A stretch of DNA of 23,174 nucleotides from an uncultured Pseudomonas sp. GTDB taxonomy: Bacteria; Pseudomonadota; Gammaproteobacteria; Pseudomonadales; Pseudomonadaceae. Shown here piece by piece: positions 16,223-23,174 of this stretch (its first letter is position 1; each line of letters opens with the position of its first letter). The notes below the pieces were generated by a model. The model had not been told where the DNA came from. It did not search any database and worked only from the letters and a program-made list of their open reading frames with translations. Location of the stretch: the NCBI GenBank assembly GCA_946886875.1, contig CAMPJN010000015.1, positions 1 to 23,174 of the forward strand, written 5' to 3'. Position numbers and translations under genes: made by a program.

Positions 16223-16957
16223 CTAGCGGCCAGCGGTAGGCCGCACTATCAATTCGCTGACCTCGACATCCGCCGGCTGCTCGATCGCATAAACGATGGC
16301 GCGGGCAATCGCATCCGGAGTGATCGCGACCTGGCGATAAGCCTCTATCAGCTCACGGGTGGGCGCATCGGAAATGCTCTCGGCCAACTCCGACTCGACC
16401 ACCCCTGGCGATACCAGGGTGACGCGGATATCGCCGCCGACCTCTTGGCGCAACCCTTCGGAAATCGCCCGCACCGCATACTTGGTCGCGCAATACACTG
16501 CGGCGGTCGGCACCACGCTGTAGGCGCCAATCGATGCGACGTTGATGAACTGGCCACTGCGCTGCGCCTGCATCACCGGCAATGCCGCCGCGATACCGTG
16601 CAGAACGCCACGGATATTCACATCGATCATCCGATCCCATTCCTCCACCTTCAACGCCCCGAGCGGCGAGAGCGGCATCACGCCGGCGTTATTGACCAGT
16701 ACATCGATGCGGCCGAAACGCTCGAGGGCGAAGTCGATAAACTTCTGGCTGTCCTCACGGCTGGTCACATCCAGGCGCTGATACTCAGCGCTACCACCGG
16801 CCTCGCGAATTTCGCCGGCCAATGCCTGCAATCTGTCGCTGCGGCGGGCGCCCAGCACCACCCGCGCGCCCTTCTGCGCCAACAACCGGGCACAGGCCTC
16901 GCCGATACCGCTGCTGGCGCCGGTGATTAGAATGACTGCGTCTTGAATGACTGACAT
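16223..16957 (-). CDS. Short-chain dehydrogenase/reductase (classical SDR, probably NADP-dependent)
   Basis: 244 residues, the classical SDR size. The cofactor loop is TGASSGIG (12-19), with NNAG at 89-92 and the catalytic tetrad N114, S142, Y155 and K159 (YCATK). GARRSDRL after strand 2 (R38, R39) places basic residues where the 2'-phosphate of NADP is bound, so NADPH is the likely cofactor. The substrate is unknown. The sequence resembles the YdfG/clavaldehyde-type group of SDRs of broad specificity. AGAGGAAA precedes the ATG at 16957. The gene is divergent from an AraC-type regulator across 270 bp and is followed by the ABM gene. I infer regulation by that AraC protein. Confidence 0.93.
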   Translation of the reverse strand: MSVIQDAVILITGASSGIGEACARLLAQKGARVVLGARRSDRLQALAGEIREAGGSAEYQRLDVTSREDSQKFIDFALERFGRIDVLVNNAGVMPLSPLGALKVEEWDRMIDVNIRGVLHGIAAALPVMQAQRSGQFINVASIGAYSVVPTAAVYCATKYAVRAISEGLRQEVGGDIRVTLVSPGVVESELAESISDAPTRELIEAYRQVAITPDAIARAIVYAIEQPADVEVSELIVRPTAGR

Positions 16958-17051
16958 GGCGATTTTCCTCTGCTGATAACGGCAACGAGATGTGCCGCGA
17001 CACCACAGAGGCTAGGGAGTTGGACGGGTTGTACGTTAGTCCATTGCTCGG

Positions 17052-17174
17052 CGATTCTTGCCTGAAGCTCTTGCGCAAAAAAACGCGACAAAGCCGAGCC
17101 TTGCTGCAACTGCCCAAGACTTGCCTGTTCAGCGTGAATGATTGCCTGATCCTGCATATCTTCAGGCAGAATCG
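17052..17174. promoter_or_regulatory. Repeated TTGCCTG boxes in the SDR/AraC divergent promoter region
   Basis: TTGCCTG occurs at 17058-17064, 17121-17127 and 17142-17148, and inverted as CAGGCAG at 17163-17169. The middle two are direct repeats 21 bp apart, the two-turn spacing usual for AraC-family half-sites. The outer two lie in long inverted arms: CGATTCTTGCCTGAAG (17052-17067) against CTTCAGGCAGAATCG (17160-17174), differing by one base insertion. These are candidate operators for the adjacent AraC-type regulator. Confidence 0.5.
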
Positions 17175-17227
17175 AGACGTACCCATAAGTCCCGGATAAG
17201 CTCGAATCGCTTCCCAGGAGACGCGCC

Positions 17228-18157
17228 ATGCCAAGCCCCGCAGCCGCTACCCCGATCCAAGAGAATGCCGTGACACAACGCCAGGAGGAATTGGCCAACC
17301 TGGTACGACGCCTGACACCCAACGAAGGCAAGCACCATACGGCGATCGACAGCCTGCAGTTGGTGCGCAGCGACCAGCCGACCCTGCCTATGCCGGTGAT
17401 CTATAGGCCATGCCTGTGCATCATCGCCCAGGGCCGCAAGGAGGTGCGTCTGGCCGATGAACGCTATATTTACGATCCGCTGAGCTACCTGGTCGCCTCG
17501 GTAACCCTGCCGGTCAGCGGCCATGTGCTGCAGGCATCGGCGCAAACACCTTATCTCAGCCTATGCCTGGATATAGAGCCAGCAATGATCGCCAGCCTGA
17601 TTGCGGATGCGGGACCAATAGGCATCCCTGGCCCCACGGGCGGCCGCGGTCTGTACCTCGACAGGATCGACGAGCAGTTGTTGGATGCGGTCATTCGCCT
17701 CACCCGCCTGCTGGAAAACCCGCGCGATATCGCCATGCTCGCCCCCCTGGCGCTGCGCGAGATATTTTATCGACTGCTGCACAGCCCCCAGGGCCGCCGT
17801 CTGCATGAGATCGCCATCGCCGACAGCCAGGGCCAACGCATCGCTCGCGCCATCGAATGGCTCAATCAGCACTATGACCAGCCATTGCGCATCGAAAACC
17901 TAGCACGCGAGGTCAATCTCAGCAGTTCGACCCTGCATCAGCGCTTCAAAGCCGTCACCGCACTCAGCCCCCTGCAGTATCAAAAGCAGCTGCGCCTGCA
18001 GGAAGCACGACGCCTGATGCTATGCGAAGGGCTGGAAGCCACCACCGCAAGTTATCGGGTCGGTTATGAAAGCCCCTCGCAATTCAGCCGCGAGTACCGT
18101 CGTTTGTTCGGCGCACCGCCGCTGCGCGACCTTGCCAGGCTGAGAAATAGCGCCTGA
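17228..18157 (+). CDS. AraC-family transcription regulator (AraC_N type)
   Basis: 309 residues. The N-terminal half (about 55-185, starting PMPVIYRPCLCIIAQGRKEV) has the hallmark of the AraC_N ligand-binding domain family. The C-terminal 100 residues (about 204-305) hold the two AraC helix-turn-helix motifs: IENLAREVNLSSSTLHQRF and, in the second, VGYESPSQFSREYRRLFG, the conserved AraC signature. A strong AGGAG sits 7 nt before the ATG at 17228. The gene is divergent from the SDR, and such AraC_N regulators often control a neighbouring oxidoreductase gene. Candidate direct-repeat sites lie in the shared promoter region. The inducer is unknown. Confidence 0.93.
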   Translation: MPSPAAATPIQENAVTQRQEELANLVRRLTPNEGKHHTAIDSLQLVRSDQPTLPMPVIYRPCLCIIAQGRKEVRLADERYIYDPLSYLVASVTLPVSGHVLQASAQTPYLSLCLDIEPAMIASLIADAGPIGIPGPTGGRGLYLDRIDEQLLDAVIRLTRLLENPRDIAMLAPLALREIFYRLLHSPQGRRLHEIAIADSQGQRIARAIEWLNQHYDQPLRIENLAREVNLSSSTLHQRFKAVTALSPLQYQKQLRLQEARRLMLCEGLEATTASYRVGYESPSQFSREYRRLFGAPPLRDLARLRNSA

Positions 18158-18163
18158 TCTGAG

Positions 18164-18308
18164 AAAAATATGAATAATTAGCGTTAAAGCCAACACTTCC
18201 CGTAAAAACGGCCTATTATGGCTGAGCTGACTTGTAGTTATCAGCAAAACCGCATAGGTGCTATGAGCACTCTGGCACCGCAATTCGTATCGATTTAAGA
18301 GAAACATC
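18164..18308 (+). promoter_or_regulatory. Upstream and leader region of the cold-shock gene
   Basis: An AT-rich, UP-element-like stretch (18164-18181) precedes a possible -10 TATTAT (18214-18219) without a convincing -35. That start would give a leader of roughly 80-85 nt, in keeping with the long structured leaders of csp genes. AAGAG just before the ATG is the ribosome site. The promoter call is weak. Confidence 0.35.
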
Positions 18309-18521
18309 ATGGCTAATCGCGAAACTGGCACCGTCAAATGGTTCAACGATGAGAAGGGCTTCGGCTTCATTACCCCGACTAACGGCGGCGATGATCTGTT
18401 CGTGCACTTCAAAGCAATCCAGAGCGACGGTTTCAAAAGCCTGAAAGAAGGCCAGACTGTTACCTACGTGGCCGCTCGTGGTCAGAAAGGCATGCAGGCT
18501 GAAGAGGTACAGGTGGCTTAA
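18309..18521 (+). CDS. Cold-shock protein, CspA family
   Basis: A 70-residue single cold-shock domain, the normal size. It has the RNA-binding motifs RNP1 KGFGFI (16-21) and RNP2 LFVHF, with the opening [13 protein letters not shown] of this family. Such proteins bind single-stranded RNA and DNA, melt RNA secondary structure and help translation after cold shock or in stationary phase. It resembles Pseudomonas CspA/CapB but paralogues are hard to tell apart, so I give no symbol. It is a one-gene unit: 151 bp after the AraC gene, with its own likely promoter and a strong terminator. Confidence 0.96.
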   Translation: MANRETGTVKWFNDEKGFGFITPTNGGDDLFVHFKAIQSDGFKSLKEGQTVTYVAARGQKGMQAEEVQVA

Positions 18522-18537
18522 GTCCCCCTGTCCTGTT

Positions 18538-18575
18538 CGAAAAAATAGGCCCCGCAGATGCGGGGCTTATTTTTT
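18538..18575. terminator. Strong bidirectional rho-independent terminator
   Basis: GCCCCGC (18549-18555) and GCGGGGC (18560-18566) make a perfect 7-bp GC stem with an AGAT loop, followed by TTATTTTTT. An A-run (AAAAAATA) on the left gives a T-run on the minus strand, so it can end both the cold-shock transcript and the converging acyl-CoA dehydrogenase transcript. Confidence 0.9.
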
Positions 18576-18598
18576 GCGCGTCATTTTACTGCTGCACT

Positions 18599-19747
18599 CT
18601 ACAGTCCCATCTGCTTGCTGATGATCTCATTCATGATTTCTCGCGAGCCGCCGCCAATCGACAGAATACGATTGTCGCGGTATAGCCGCTCGACCAGGCT
18701 TTCTCGCATGTAACCCATGCCGCCCATGATCTGCACAGCATCGTAGGTCAACCGATCGGCAACATCGGTGGCAAAGTTCTTGGCCATGGAAATTTCCTTG
18801 ATCACACTCTTACCCGCCGCCATTTTCGCCGCCTGGCGATAGGTGAAATCGCGGGACACCTCCAGCTGGGTGGCCATTTCCGCCAAGCGATGCTTGAGCA
18901 CCTGAAACTTGCCAATGGGTTTACCGAACGCTTCGCGCTCCCTGGCCCACCTCAGTGATTCTTCAAGCGCCAGTTCCGCGGTCATATTGGCCATGATCGC
19001 CAACGACAGCCGTTCGCTCTGGAAGTTGGCCATAATGCCGGCGAAGCCCATATTCTCGGCACCGATCAGATTGGTAACCGGCACCCTGCAATCGTCGAAG
19101 AACAGCTCAGCGGTATCCGAAGCCCACCAGCCCATCTTCTTCAGCTTGCGCCCGACACTGAAGCCCGGCGTGCCCTTCTCGATCAGCAACAGGCTCACGC
19201 CAGCGAAGCCCTCGCCGCCGGTACGCACCGCCACCGTGTAATAGTCGGCGCGCACACCGCTGGTGATAAAGGTTTTACTGCCGCTGACCCTATAACAATC
19301 GCCCTCGCGCACTGCGCGGGTTTTCAGGTTGGCCACATCGGAGCCGCCGGATGGCTCGGTCACCGCCAGCGCCATGATCTTTTCCCCGGCCAACACCTGC
19401 GGCACGACTCGCTCGCGCACCTCCGCCTGAGCCCATTTCAGCACTGGCGGCAAGCCGATATCGAGCGAGCCGAGACCGGCCACCAGACCACCCGAACCGC
19501 AGCGCATCAGTTCTTCGCTGGCCGCGACCTTGGCGAACAGATCGCCTTCATGACTACCACCGTAGTGCTCCGGGTAACCGATACCGAGAATGCCCGCGGC
19601 ACCGGCCTTGAGATATAGCTCCCGGGGAAACTCCTCGGCTTCCTCCCAATCGTCGATCGCGGGCGCTATCTCCCGCTCGACAAAACGTCGCACCGAATCG
19701 CGTACCAGCTGGTGGGATTCATCGAAATATTCTTGATAGGCAGACAT
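18599..19747 (-). CDS. Acyl-CoA dehydrogenase (FAD), catalytic Glu in the isovaleryl/long-chain position
   Basis: 382 residues, a typical acyl-CoA dehydrogenase tetramer subunit. It oxidises an acyl-CoA to the trans-2-enoyl-CoA, passing electrons to ETF. Family signatures are ALAVTEPSGGSDVANLKT (126-143), SGSKTFITSGVRAD (155-168) and GGMGYMRE near the end. The medium-chain catalytic glutamate site (IYEGT) reads IGGGS here (364-368), with glycine at the Glu position. E245 in FQSERLSL is instead at the position used by isovaleryl-CoA and long-chain dehydrogenases. I therefore expect an active enzyme for branched or longer chains, but the substrate is not fixed by sequence. In P. aeruginosa a similar gene lies next to recR. 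The start at 19747 has a weak GGGAA upstream. Confidence 0.92.
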   Translation of the reverse strand: MSAYQEYFDESHQLVRDSVRRFVEREIAPAIDDWEEAEEFPRELYLKAGAAGILGIGYPEHYGGSHEGDLFAKVAASEELMRCGSGGLVAGLGSLDIGLPPVLKWAQAEVRERVVPQVLAGEKIMALAVTEPSGGSDVANLKTRAVREGDCYRVSGSKTFITSGVRADYYTVAVRTGGEGFAGVSLLLIEKGTPGFSVGRKLKKMGWWASDTAELFFDDCRVPVTNLIGAENMGFAGIMANFQSERLSLAIMANMTAELALEESLRWAREREAFGKPIGKFQVLKHRLAEMATQLEVSRDFTYRQAAKMAAGKSVIKEISMAKNFATDVADRLTYDAVQIMGGMGYMRESLVERLYRDNRILSIGGGSREIMNEIISKQMGL

Positions 19748-19865
19748 GGGCGGTTCCCGCTGAGGCTTTCAGGGAACATACCGAGCGCTTGCTTGGTTTA
19801 CAAGGTGGAGATAACGCCATATCCCAGGGCATAAGCGGCTTAGGCGTCACCGCCAATCACGGCAG

Positions 19866-19878
19866 GGCCGCTCCTACA
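19866..19878 (-). repeat. REP-like fragment
   Basis: Read on the minus strand this is TGTAGGAGCGGCC, the core of widespread Pseudomonas intergenic REP sequences. It lies in the gap between recR and the acyl-CoA dehydrogenase gene. Only one arm is clear. Confidence 0.4.
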
Positions 19879-19904
19879 GATGAGATGCCTAGTTCGCAGG
19901 CGCC

Positions 19905-20504
19905 TTACAGCTGAATCGGCCGACGCCCGGCAATCGAATGTGCCAGGGTGCCGCCATCGACCAACTCCAACTCACCGCCGAGCGGCATGCCATGGGCGAT
20001 ACGCGAGGCGATCAGGCCCTTGTTGGCCAGCAGCTGAGCGATGTAGTGCGCCGTCGCTTCGCCTTCCACCGTGGGGTTGGTGGCCAATATCACTTCGGCG
20101 AAACTGCCGGCCTCGATACGCGCCAGCAAATCGGGAATGCCAATAGCTTCCGGCCCCAGACCATCGAGCGGAGAAAGGTGGCCCTTGAGTACGAAATAAC
20201 GCCCACGAAAACCAGTTTGCTCCACCGCATACACATCCATCGGCCCTTCGACCACGCAGAGCAAGCTGTCGTCACGACGCGGATCGAGGCACAGCTGACA
20301 GACCTCATCCTCGCTGAGACTGCGGCACTGCTTGCAGTGCCCCACCCCTTCCATCGCCTGAGTCAGCGCCTGTGCCAGACGCAAAGCCCCGCCGCGATCG
20401 CGCTCGAGCATCTGCAGCGCCATGCGCTGCGCAGTTTTTTGCCCGACGCCGGGCAGGATGCGCAGAGAGTCGATCAGTTGGCGGATCAGCGGGCTGAAAC
20501 TCAT
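19905..20504 (-). CDS. recR: Recombination mediator protein RecR
   Basis: 199 residues, the standard RecR length. It begins with a helix-hairpin-helix ([16 protein letters not shown], about 14-29). A C4 zinc site follows with C57, C60, C69 and C72, then a Toprim domain (about 80-175, [13 protein letters not shown]) and the conserved C-terminal region. RecR forms a ring clamp with RecO/RecF, loading RecA at gaps in DNA repair. The ybaB-recR order downstream of dnaX is conserved in gamma-proteobacteria. It is 196 bp from ybaB, a gap filled by a long hairpin. The ribosome site is weak (GAGT then a C-run). Confidence 0.97.
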   Translation of the reverse strand: MSFSPLIRQLIDSLRILPGVGQKTAQRMALQMLERDRGGALRLAQALTQAMEGVGHCKQCRSLSEDEVCQLCLDPRRDDSLLCVVEGPMDVYAVEQTGFRGRYFVLKGHLSPLDGLGPEAIGIPDLLARIEAGSFAEVILATNPTVEGEATAHYIAQLLANKGLIASRIAHGMPLGGELELVDGGTLAHSIAGRRPIQL

Positions 20505-20583
20505 GGGGGACTCGATGACTACTAGGGTGGCTAAGCGGGAGTTTTCTGTGGCCGTTCAGTCAAGGCCGTAAGAGTGGCGATCA

Positions 20584-20670
20584 GGCTGCGTGCAGGGCAA
20601 GGAGCCGACGGACGAGGAACCGCAGTGTGCTGGAGCACATGAGGATTCCGAGCCCGTCGGCAACGCAGCC
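20584..20670. repeat. Long hairpin/palindromic element between ybaB and recR
   Basis: Nested inverted arms share a centre near 20632: TGTGCT/AGCACA (20626-20631 and 20634-20639), CC/GG, GGAA/TTCC (20616-20619 and 20646-20649) and CCGACGG/CCGTCGG (20605-20611 and 20654-20660). An outer GGCTGCGT/ACGCAGCC pair (20584-20591 and 20663-20670) is offset by 11 nt. On either strand it would fold into a long interrupted stem with a two-base loop. It lies inside the dnaX-ybaB-recR transcript and looks like a dispersed palindromic element or a structured RNA. No T-run follows. Confidence 0.6.
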
Positions 20671-20700
20671 ATGCGCATCGACTGGACGGCACGAGGCCAA

Positions 20701-21027
20701 TCAGAAAGGCATTTTGAAGCCGGGGGGCAACTGCATCCCCGCAGTCATACCGGACATCTTGTCCTGACTATTCTGCTCCACCTTGCGCACCGCATCGTTC
20801 ACCGCAGCGGCGATCAGGTCTTCGAGGATTTCCTTGTCTTCCTGCATCAGGCTGTCGTCCAGGCTGACGCGCTTGACGTCATGCCGGCCGGTCATCACCA
20901 CGCTAACCAGACCGGCACCGGATTGCCCGGTCACCTCGGCGTTCGCCAGCTCTTCCTGCATCTTCTGCATTTTTTCTTGCATCTGCTGGGCCTGCTTCAT
21001 CAGGCCGGCCATGCCACCTTTCATCAT
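20701..21027 (-). CDS. YbaB/EbfC family nucleoid-associated protein
   Basis: 108 residues with the YbaB pattern: a methionine- and glutamine-rich N-terminal helix ([20 protein letters not shown]), a small beta-sheet ([16 protein letters not shown]) and a long helix with [14 protein letters not shown]. These proteins form small dimers that bind DNA and influence gene expression; the molecular role is poorly known. GAGGA precedes the ATG at 21027; a second ATG three bases later is possible. It lies 18 bp after the dnaX stop in the conserved dnaX-ybaB-recR cluster. Confidence 0.95.
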   Translation of the reverse strand: MMKGGMAGLMKQAQQMQEKMQKMQEELANAEVTGQSGAGLVSVVMTGRHDVKRVSLDDSLMQEDKEILEDLIAAAVNDAVRKVEQNSQDKMSGMTAGMQLPPGFKMPF

Positions 21028-21045
21028 GGTGCTAGTCCTCGGTAA

Positions 21046-23121
21046 TCAGGGGGTTACTGGAGCATTAGTGGAAATATCCAGGGGTTCGATGCTGTCCGCG
21101 CGGATAACCGCGGCGAACTGCTGAATCATCTGCTGCACAACCGGGTCGCGATGGATAGACGCCTCGGCTTCGCGCTGGCGATTGGCGCGCTTGCGCGCGG
21201 CGGCCTGCGCCGGGGTTTCCTGTTCGGGCTTGCGCAGTTCGATCTGCAGATCCAGTTCGCGGCCATGGTACTGGTTCAAGGCGTCATTCAAACGACGCTG
21301 CTGGGTCGCATTGAACAGCGCGCTATGGCCGGGATCGAGGTGCAGCAACCAGCTGTCGCCCTCCACAGCTATCAAGGTGCAATTGGCACCGATACTGCCG
21401 GTCATGCCGGAGAGGCCGAGTTTGGGAAACAGCTCCAGCCAGTCGGCGGCCAAGCCAGTTGCAGGTTGCGCAGCGGGCAGGACTTGCGCCTCGGGCGCTT
21501 GTTCGCTGGCTACCGCATCGAAATCGTAATCGAACGACTCGGCGTCCATCTCCACATAATCGTAATCGCCGGGTGGCGGCTCTTCGTCGCTTTCGACCTC
21601 GCCATCGGGCTTGGTCTCATTGTCGCCCTGCAGCGCTTGCTCATCGGCTGCCACTGCAACAATCAGCGGTGCAGGCTCGGGCTCGGCTGCGACGCTTTGC
21701 TCTTCCCATGGCAGATCCTGGACCGGCGCAACGGACGCAACGCTCGACGCAGGCTCCGCAGCTTCTGCGGCAGGTGGCATAAGCGCTTGTGGCTGACTGA
21801 CCGGCGATACATTAGACAGCGCGGTCAGCGCCGGCGGTTCCGCAGCGATGGGCTCAGGCTCGGCGGCACTAACGGGGTCGACAACCGCAGATGGAGTGGA
21901 CACCACCGGCACGGGCTCAACCACAGCGACGACCGGCGCAGCCACAGCAGCGCCGGCCACTGGATTGGGGCGGGGATCAGCAGTGGCCTGGCTAATCCCT
22001 AGCGGCTTTAGTGTCACCCTGGGCACGTCTTCGGTTCCCGCGGGGCGAAACGCCAACATGCGTAGCAGCACCATTTCGAAGCCGCTACGCGGGTCCGGCG
22101 CCAGCGGTAAGTCGCGGCGCCCGATCAAACCCATCTGGTAATAGAACTGCACATCTTCCGCGGGCAGCACCTCGGCTAACGCCAGCACCCGGTCGCGATC
22201 GCCCTGGCCATTGTCGATGGCATCGGGCAAGGCTTGGGCGATGGCCACGCGATGCAACACATTGAGAATTTCCGCCAGCACGCCATTCCAATCCGGCCCT
22301 TGTTCAGCCAGATGACGCACGGCCTCGATCAGCCCGCGCGCATCGCCCTCGAGCAAGGCCTGCAATACGCCATAAACCTGGCCATGGTCGAGGGTGCCAA
22401 GCATCGCCCGCACGTCGGCCGCCAATACCTTGCCCTCACCGAAGGCGATGGCCTGATCGGTCAGGCTCATGGCATCGCGCATCGAGCCGTCGGCCGCGCG
22501 ACCGAGCAACCAGAGCGCATCCTCTTCGAATGGAATGCTTTCCGCCGCCAGTACATGGCTGAGATGCTCGACCACGCGCTCGGGCGGCATGTTCTTCAGT
22601 GAGAACTGCAGGCAGCGCGACAGAATGGTGACCGGCAGTTTCTGCGGATCGGTGGTGGCCAGCAGGAATTTGACGTGGGGTGGCGGCTCTTCCAGCGTCT
22701 TCAACAAGGCATTGAAGGAATGCGACGAAAGCATGTGCACTTCGTCGATCAGGTAGACCTTGAAGCGTCCGCGGCTCGGCGAGTACTGCACGTTATCGAG
22801 CAGCTCACGGGTGTCTTCGACCTTGGTTCGGCTGGCGGCGTCGACTTCGATCAAATCGACGAAACGGCCCTCGTCGATTTCCTTACAGATCGAGCACACC
22901 CCGCAAGGCGTCGAGCTGATGCCCGTCTCGCAGTTCAAACACTTGGCGATAATTCGCGCAATCGTGGTCTTGCCCACACCACGGGTGCCGGTAAACAGAT
23001 AGGCGTGATGCAGGCGCTGGCTATCCAGGGCGTTGATCAGCGCCTTGAGCACATGGGTCTGGCCAACCATTTCGCGAAATGAGCGCGGACGCCATTTACG
23101 TGCAAGAACCTGATAACTCAT
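21046..23121 (-). CDS. dnaX: DNA polymerase III subunit tau/gamma
   Basis: 691 residues. It is the ATPase of the replicative clamp loader and links the polymerases in the replisome. The AAA+ part has Walker A GTRGVGKT (45-52), zinc cysteines C64, C73, C76 and C79, Walker B LIDEVH (124-129) and the SRC finger (168-170). A collar domain follows to about 365. A long Ala/Pro/Val/Glu-rich, low-complexity linker (about 385-565) leads to the C-terminal tau domain (about 575-675), which binds the polymerase and helicase. I see no A-AAA-AAG slippery site, which E. coli uses to make gamma. Start ATG at 23121; ybaB follows 18 bp on. Almost the whole gene and 53 bp upstream are in the window. Confidence 0.97.
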   Translation of the reverse strand: MSYQVLARKWRPRSFREMVGQTHVLKALINALDSQRLHHAYLFTGTRGVGKTTIARIIAKCLNCETGISSTPCGVCSICKEIDEGRFVDLIEVDAASRTKVEDTRELLDNVQYSPSRGRFKVYLIDEVHMLSSHSFNALLKTLEEPPPHVKFLLATTDPQKLPVTILSRCLQFSLKNMPPERVVEHLSHVLAAESIPFEEDALWLLGRAADGSMRDAMSLTDQAIAFGEGKVLAADVRAMLGTLDHGQVYGVLQALLEGDARGLIEAVRHLAEQGPDWNGVLAEILNVLHRVAIAQALPDAIDNGQGDRDRVLALAEVLPAEDVQFYYQMGLIGRRDLPLAPDPRSGFEMVLLRMLAFRPAGTEDVPRVTLKPLGISQATADPRPNPVAGAAVAAPVVAVVEPVPVVSTPSAVVDPVSAAEPEPIAAEPPALTALSNVSPVSQPQALMPPAAEAAEPASSVASVAPVQDLPWEEQSVAAEPEPAPLIVAVAADEQALQGDNETKPDGEVESDEEPPPGDYDYVEMDAESFDYDFDAVASEQAPEAQVLPAAQPATGLAADWLELFPKLGLSGMTGSIGANCTLIAVEGDSWLLHLDPGHSALFNATQQRRLNDALNQYHGRELDLQIELRKPEQETPAQAAARKRANRQREAEASIHRDPVVQQMIQQFAAVIRADSIEPLDISTNAPVTP

Positions 23122-23174
23122 TGAAAACCGTCACGAGAGAAAAGCAAAAGTGGGCTAATCCTAGCGGAGCACCG

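Noticed and set aside
20590..21045. + strand open frame opposite ybaB running into the hairpin region
   Set aside because: It is the complement of ybaB, with a His/Leu-rich shadow composition and no known domain.
23122..23174. SRP 4.5S RNA gene (ffs), which I looked for near dnaX
   Set aside because: The conserved GTCAGGTCCGGAAGGAAGCA core is absent from the 53 bp upstream of dnaX and from the other gaps.
1..23174. CRISPR array, insertion sequence, prophage or integron
   Set aside because: No regularly spaced repeats, transposase, integrase or attC-type series is visible, and gene order at both ends is the expected chromosomal one.

Overview
The window looks like chromosome of a Pseudomonas or a close relative in the Pseudomonadaceae. 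The gene order hemN – anr – apt at one end and acyl-CoA dehydrogenase – recR – ybaB – dnaX at the other matches what I remember of the P. aeruginosa region between dnaX and hemN. Base composition is moderately GC-rich and even throughout. I see no insertion sequence, integrase, tRNA, rRNA or CRISPR array.

Layout. (1) 1-1967, + strand: the 3' end of hemN, then the oxygen regulator anr with a visible sigma70-type promoter, then apt. (2) 1978-4424: a one-domain bacterial voltage-gated sodium channel (BacNav) starts 10 bp after apt. It converges on a CPA2-type cation/proton antiporter with an NAD-binding RCK domain, and a palindromic element lies between them. (3) 4540-14379: a c-di-GMP signalling locus. 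A minus-strand gene for an unrecognised four-cysteine protein is divergent from a tight four-gene + strand operon: a soluble PAS histidine kinase, a response regulator with a degenerate (YN/GFP) HD-GYP domain, a receiver-only protein, and a 1915-residue membrane protein. The large protein reads as 7TM, periplasmic domain, TM, PAS, GAF, PAS, GAF, PAS, LOV, GGDEF, EAL, REC. (4) 14491-15688: ohrR and ohr, the organic-peroxide sensor and peroxidase, with related GCGC/AAATT boxes before both. (5) 15880-18157: an SDR gene and a small ABM-fold gene, divergent from an AraC-type regulator, with repeated TTGCCTG boxes between. (6) 18309-18521: a cold-shock protein gene with a strong terminator. (7) 18599-23121, minus strand: an acyl-CoA dehydrogenase and the dnaX-ybaB-recR housekeeping cluster, with a long hairpin between ybaB and recR.

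The most interesting part is region 3. One kinase sits with three receiver domains of one subfamily, one of them fused behind GGDEF-EAL. The large protein carries a LOV photosensory domain with the photoactive Cys and the flavin-contacting residues in exact register with plant LOV2. The glutamine that normally relays the light signal is replaced by leucine. I infer a light-, redox- or ligand-tuned c-di-GMP switch that is also controlled by phosphorylation. Function is inferred from domains only; nothing here shows the signal or the output.
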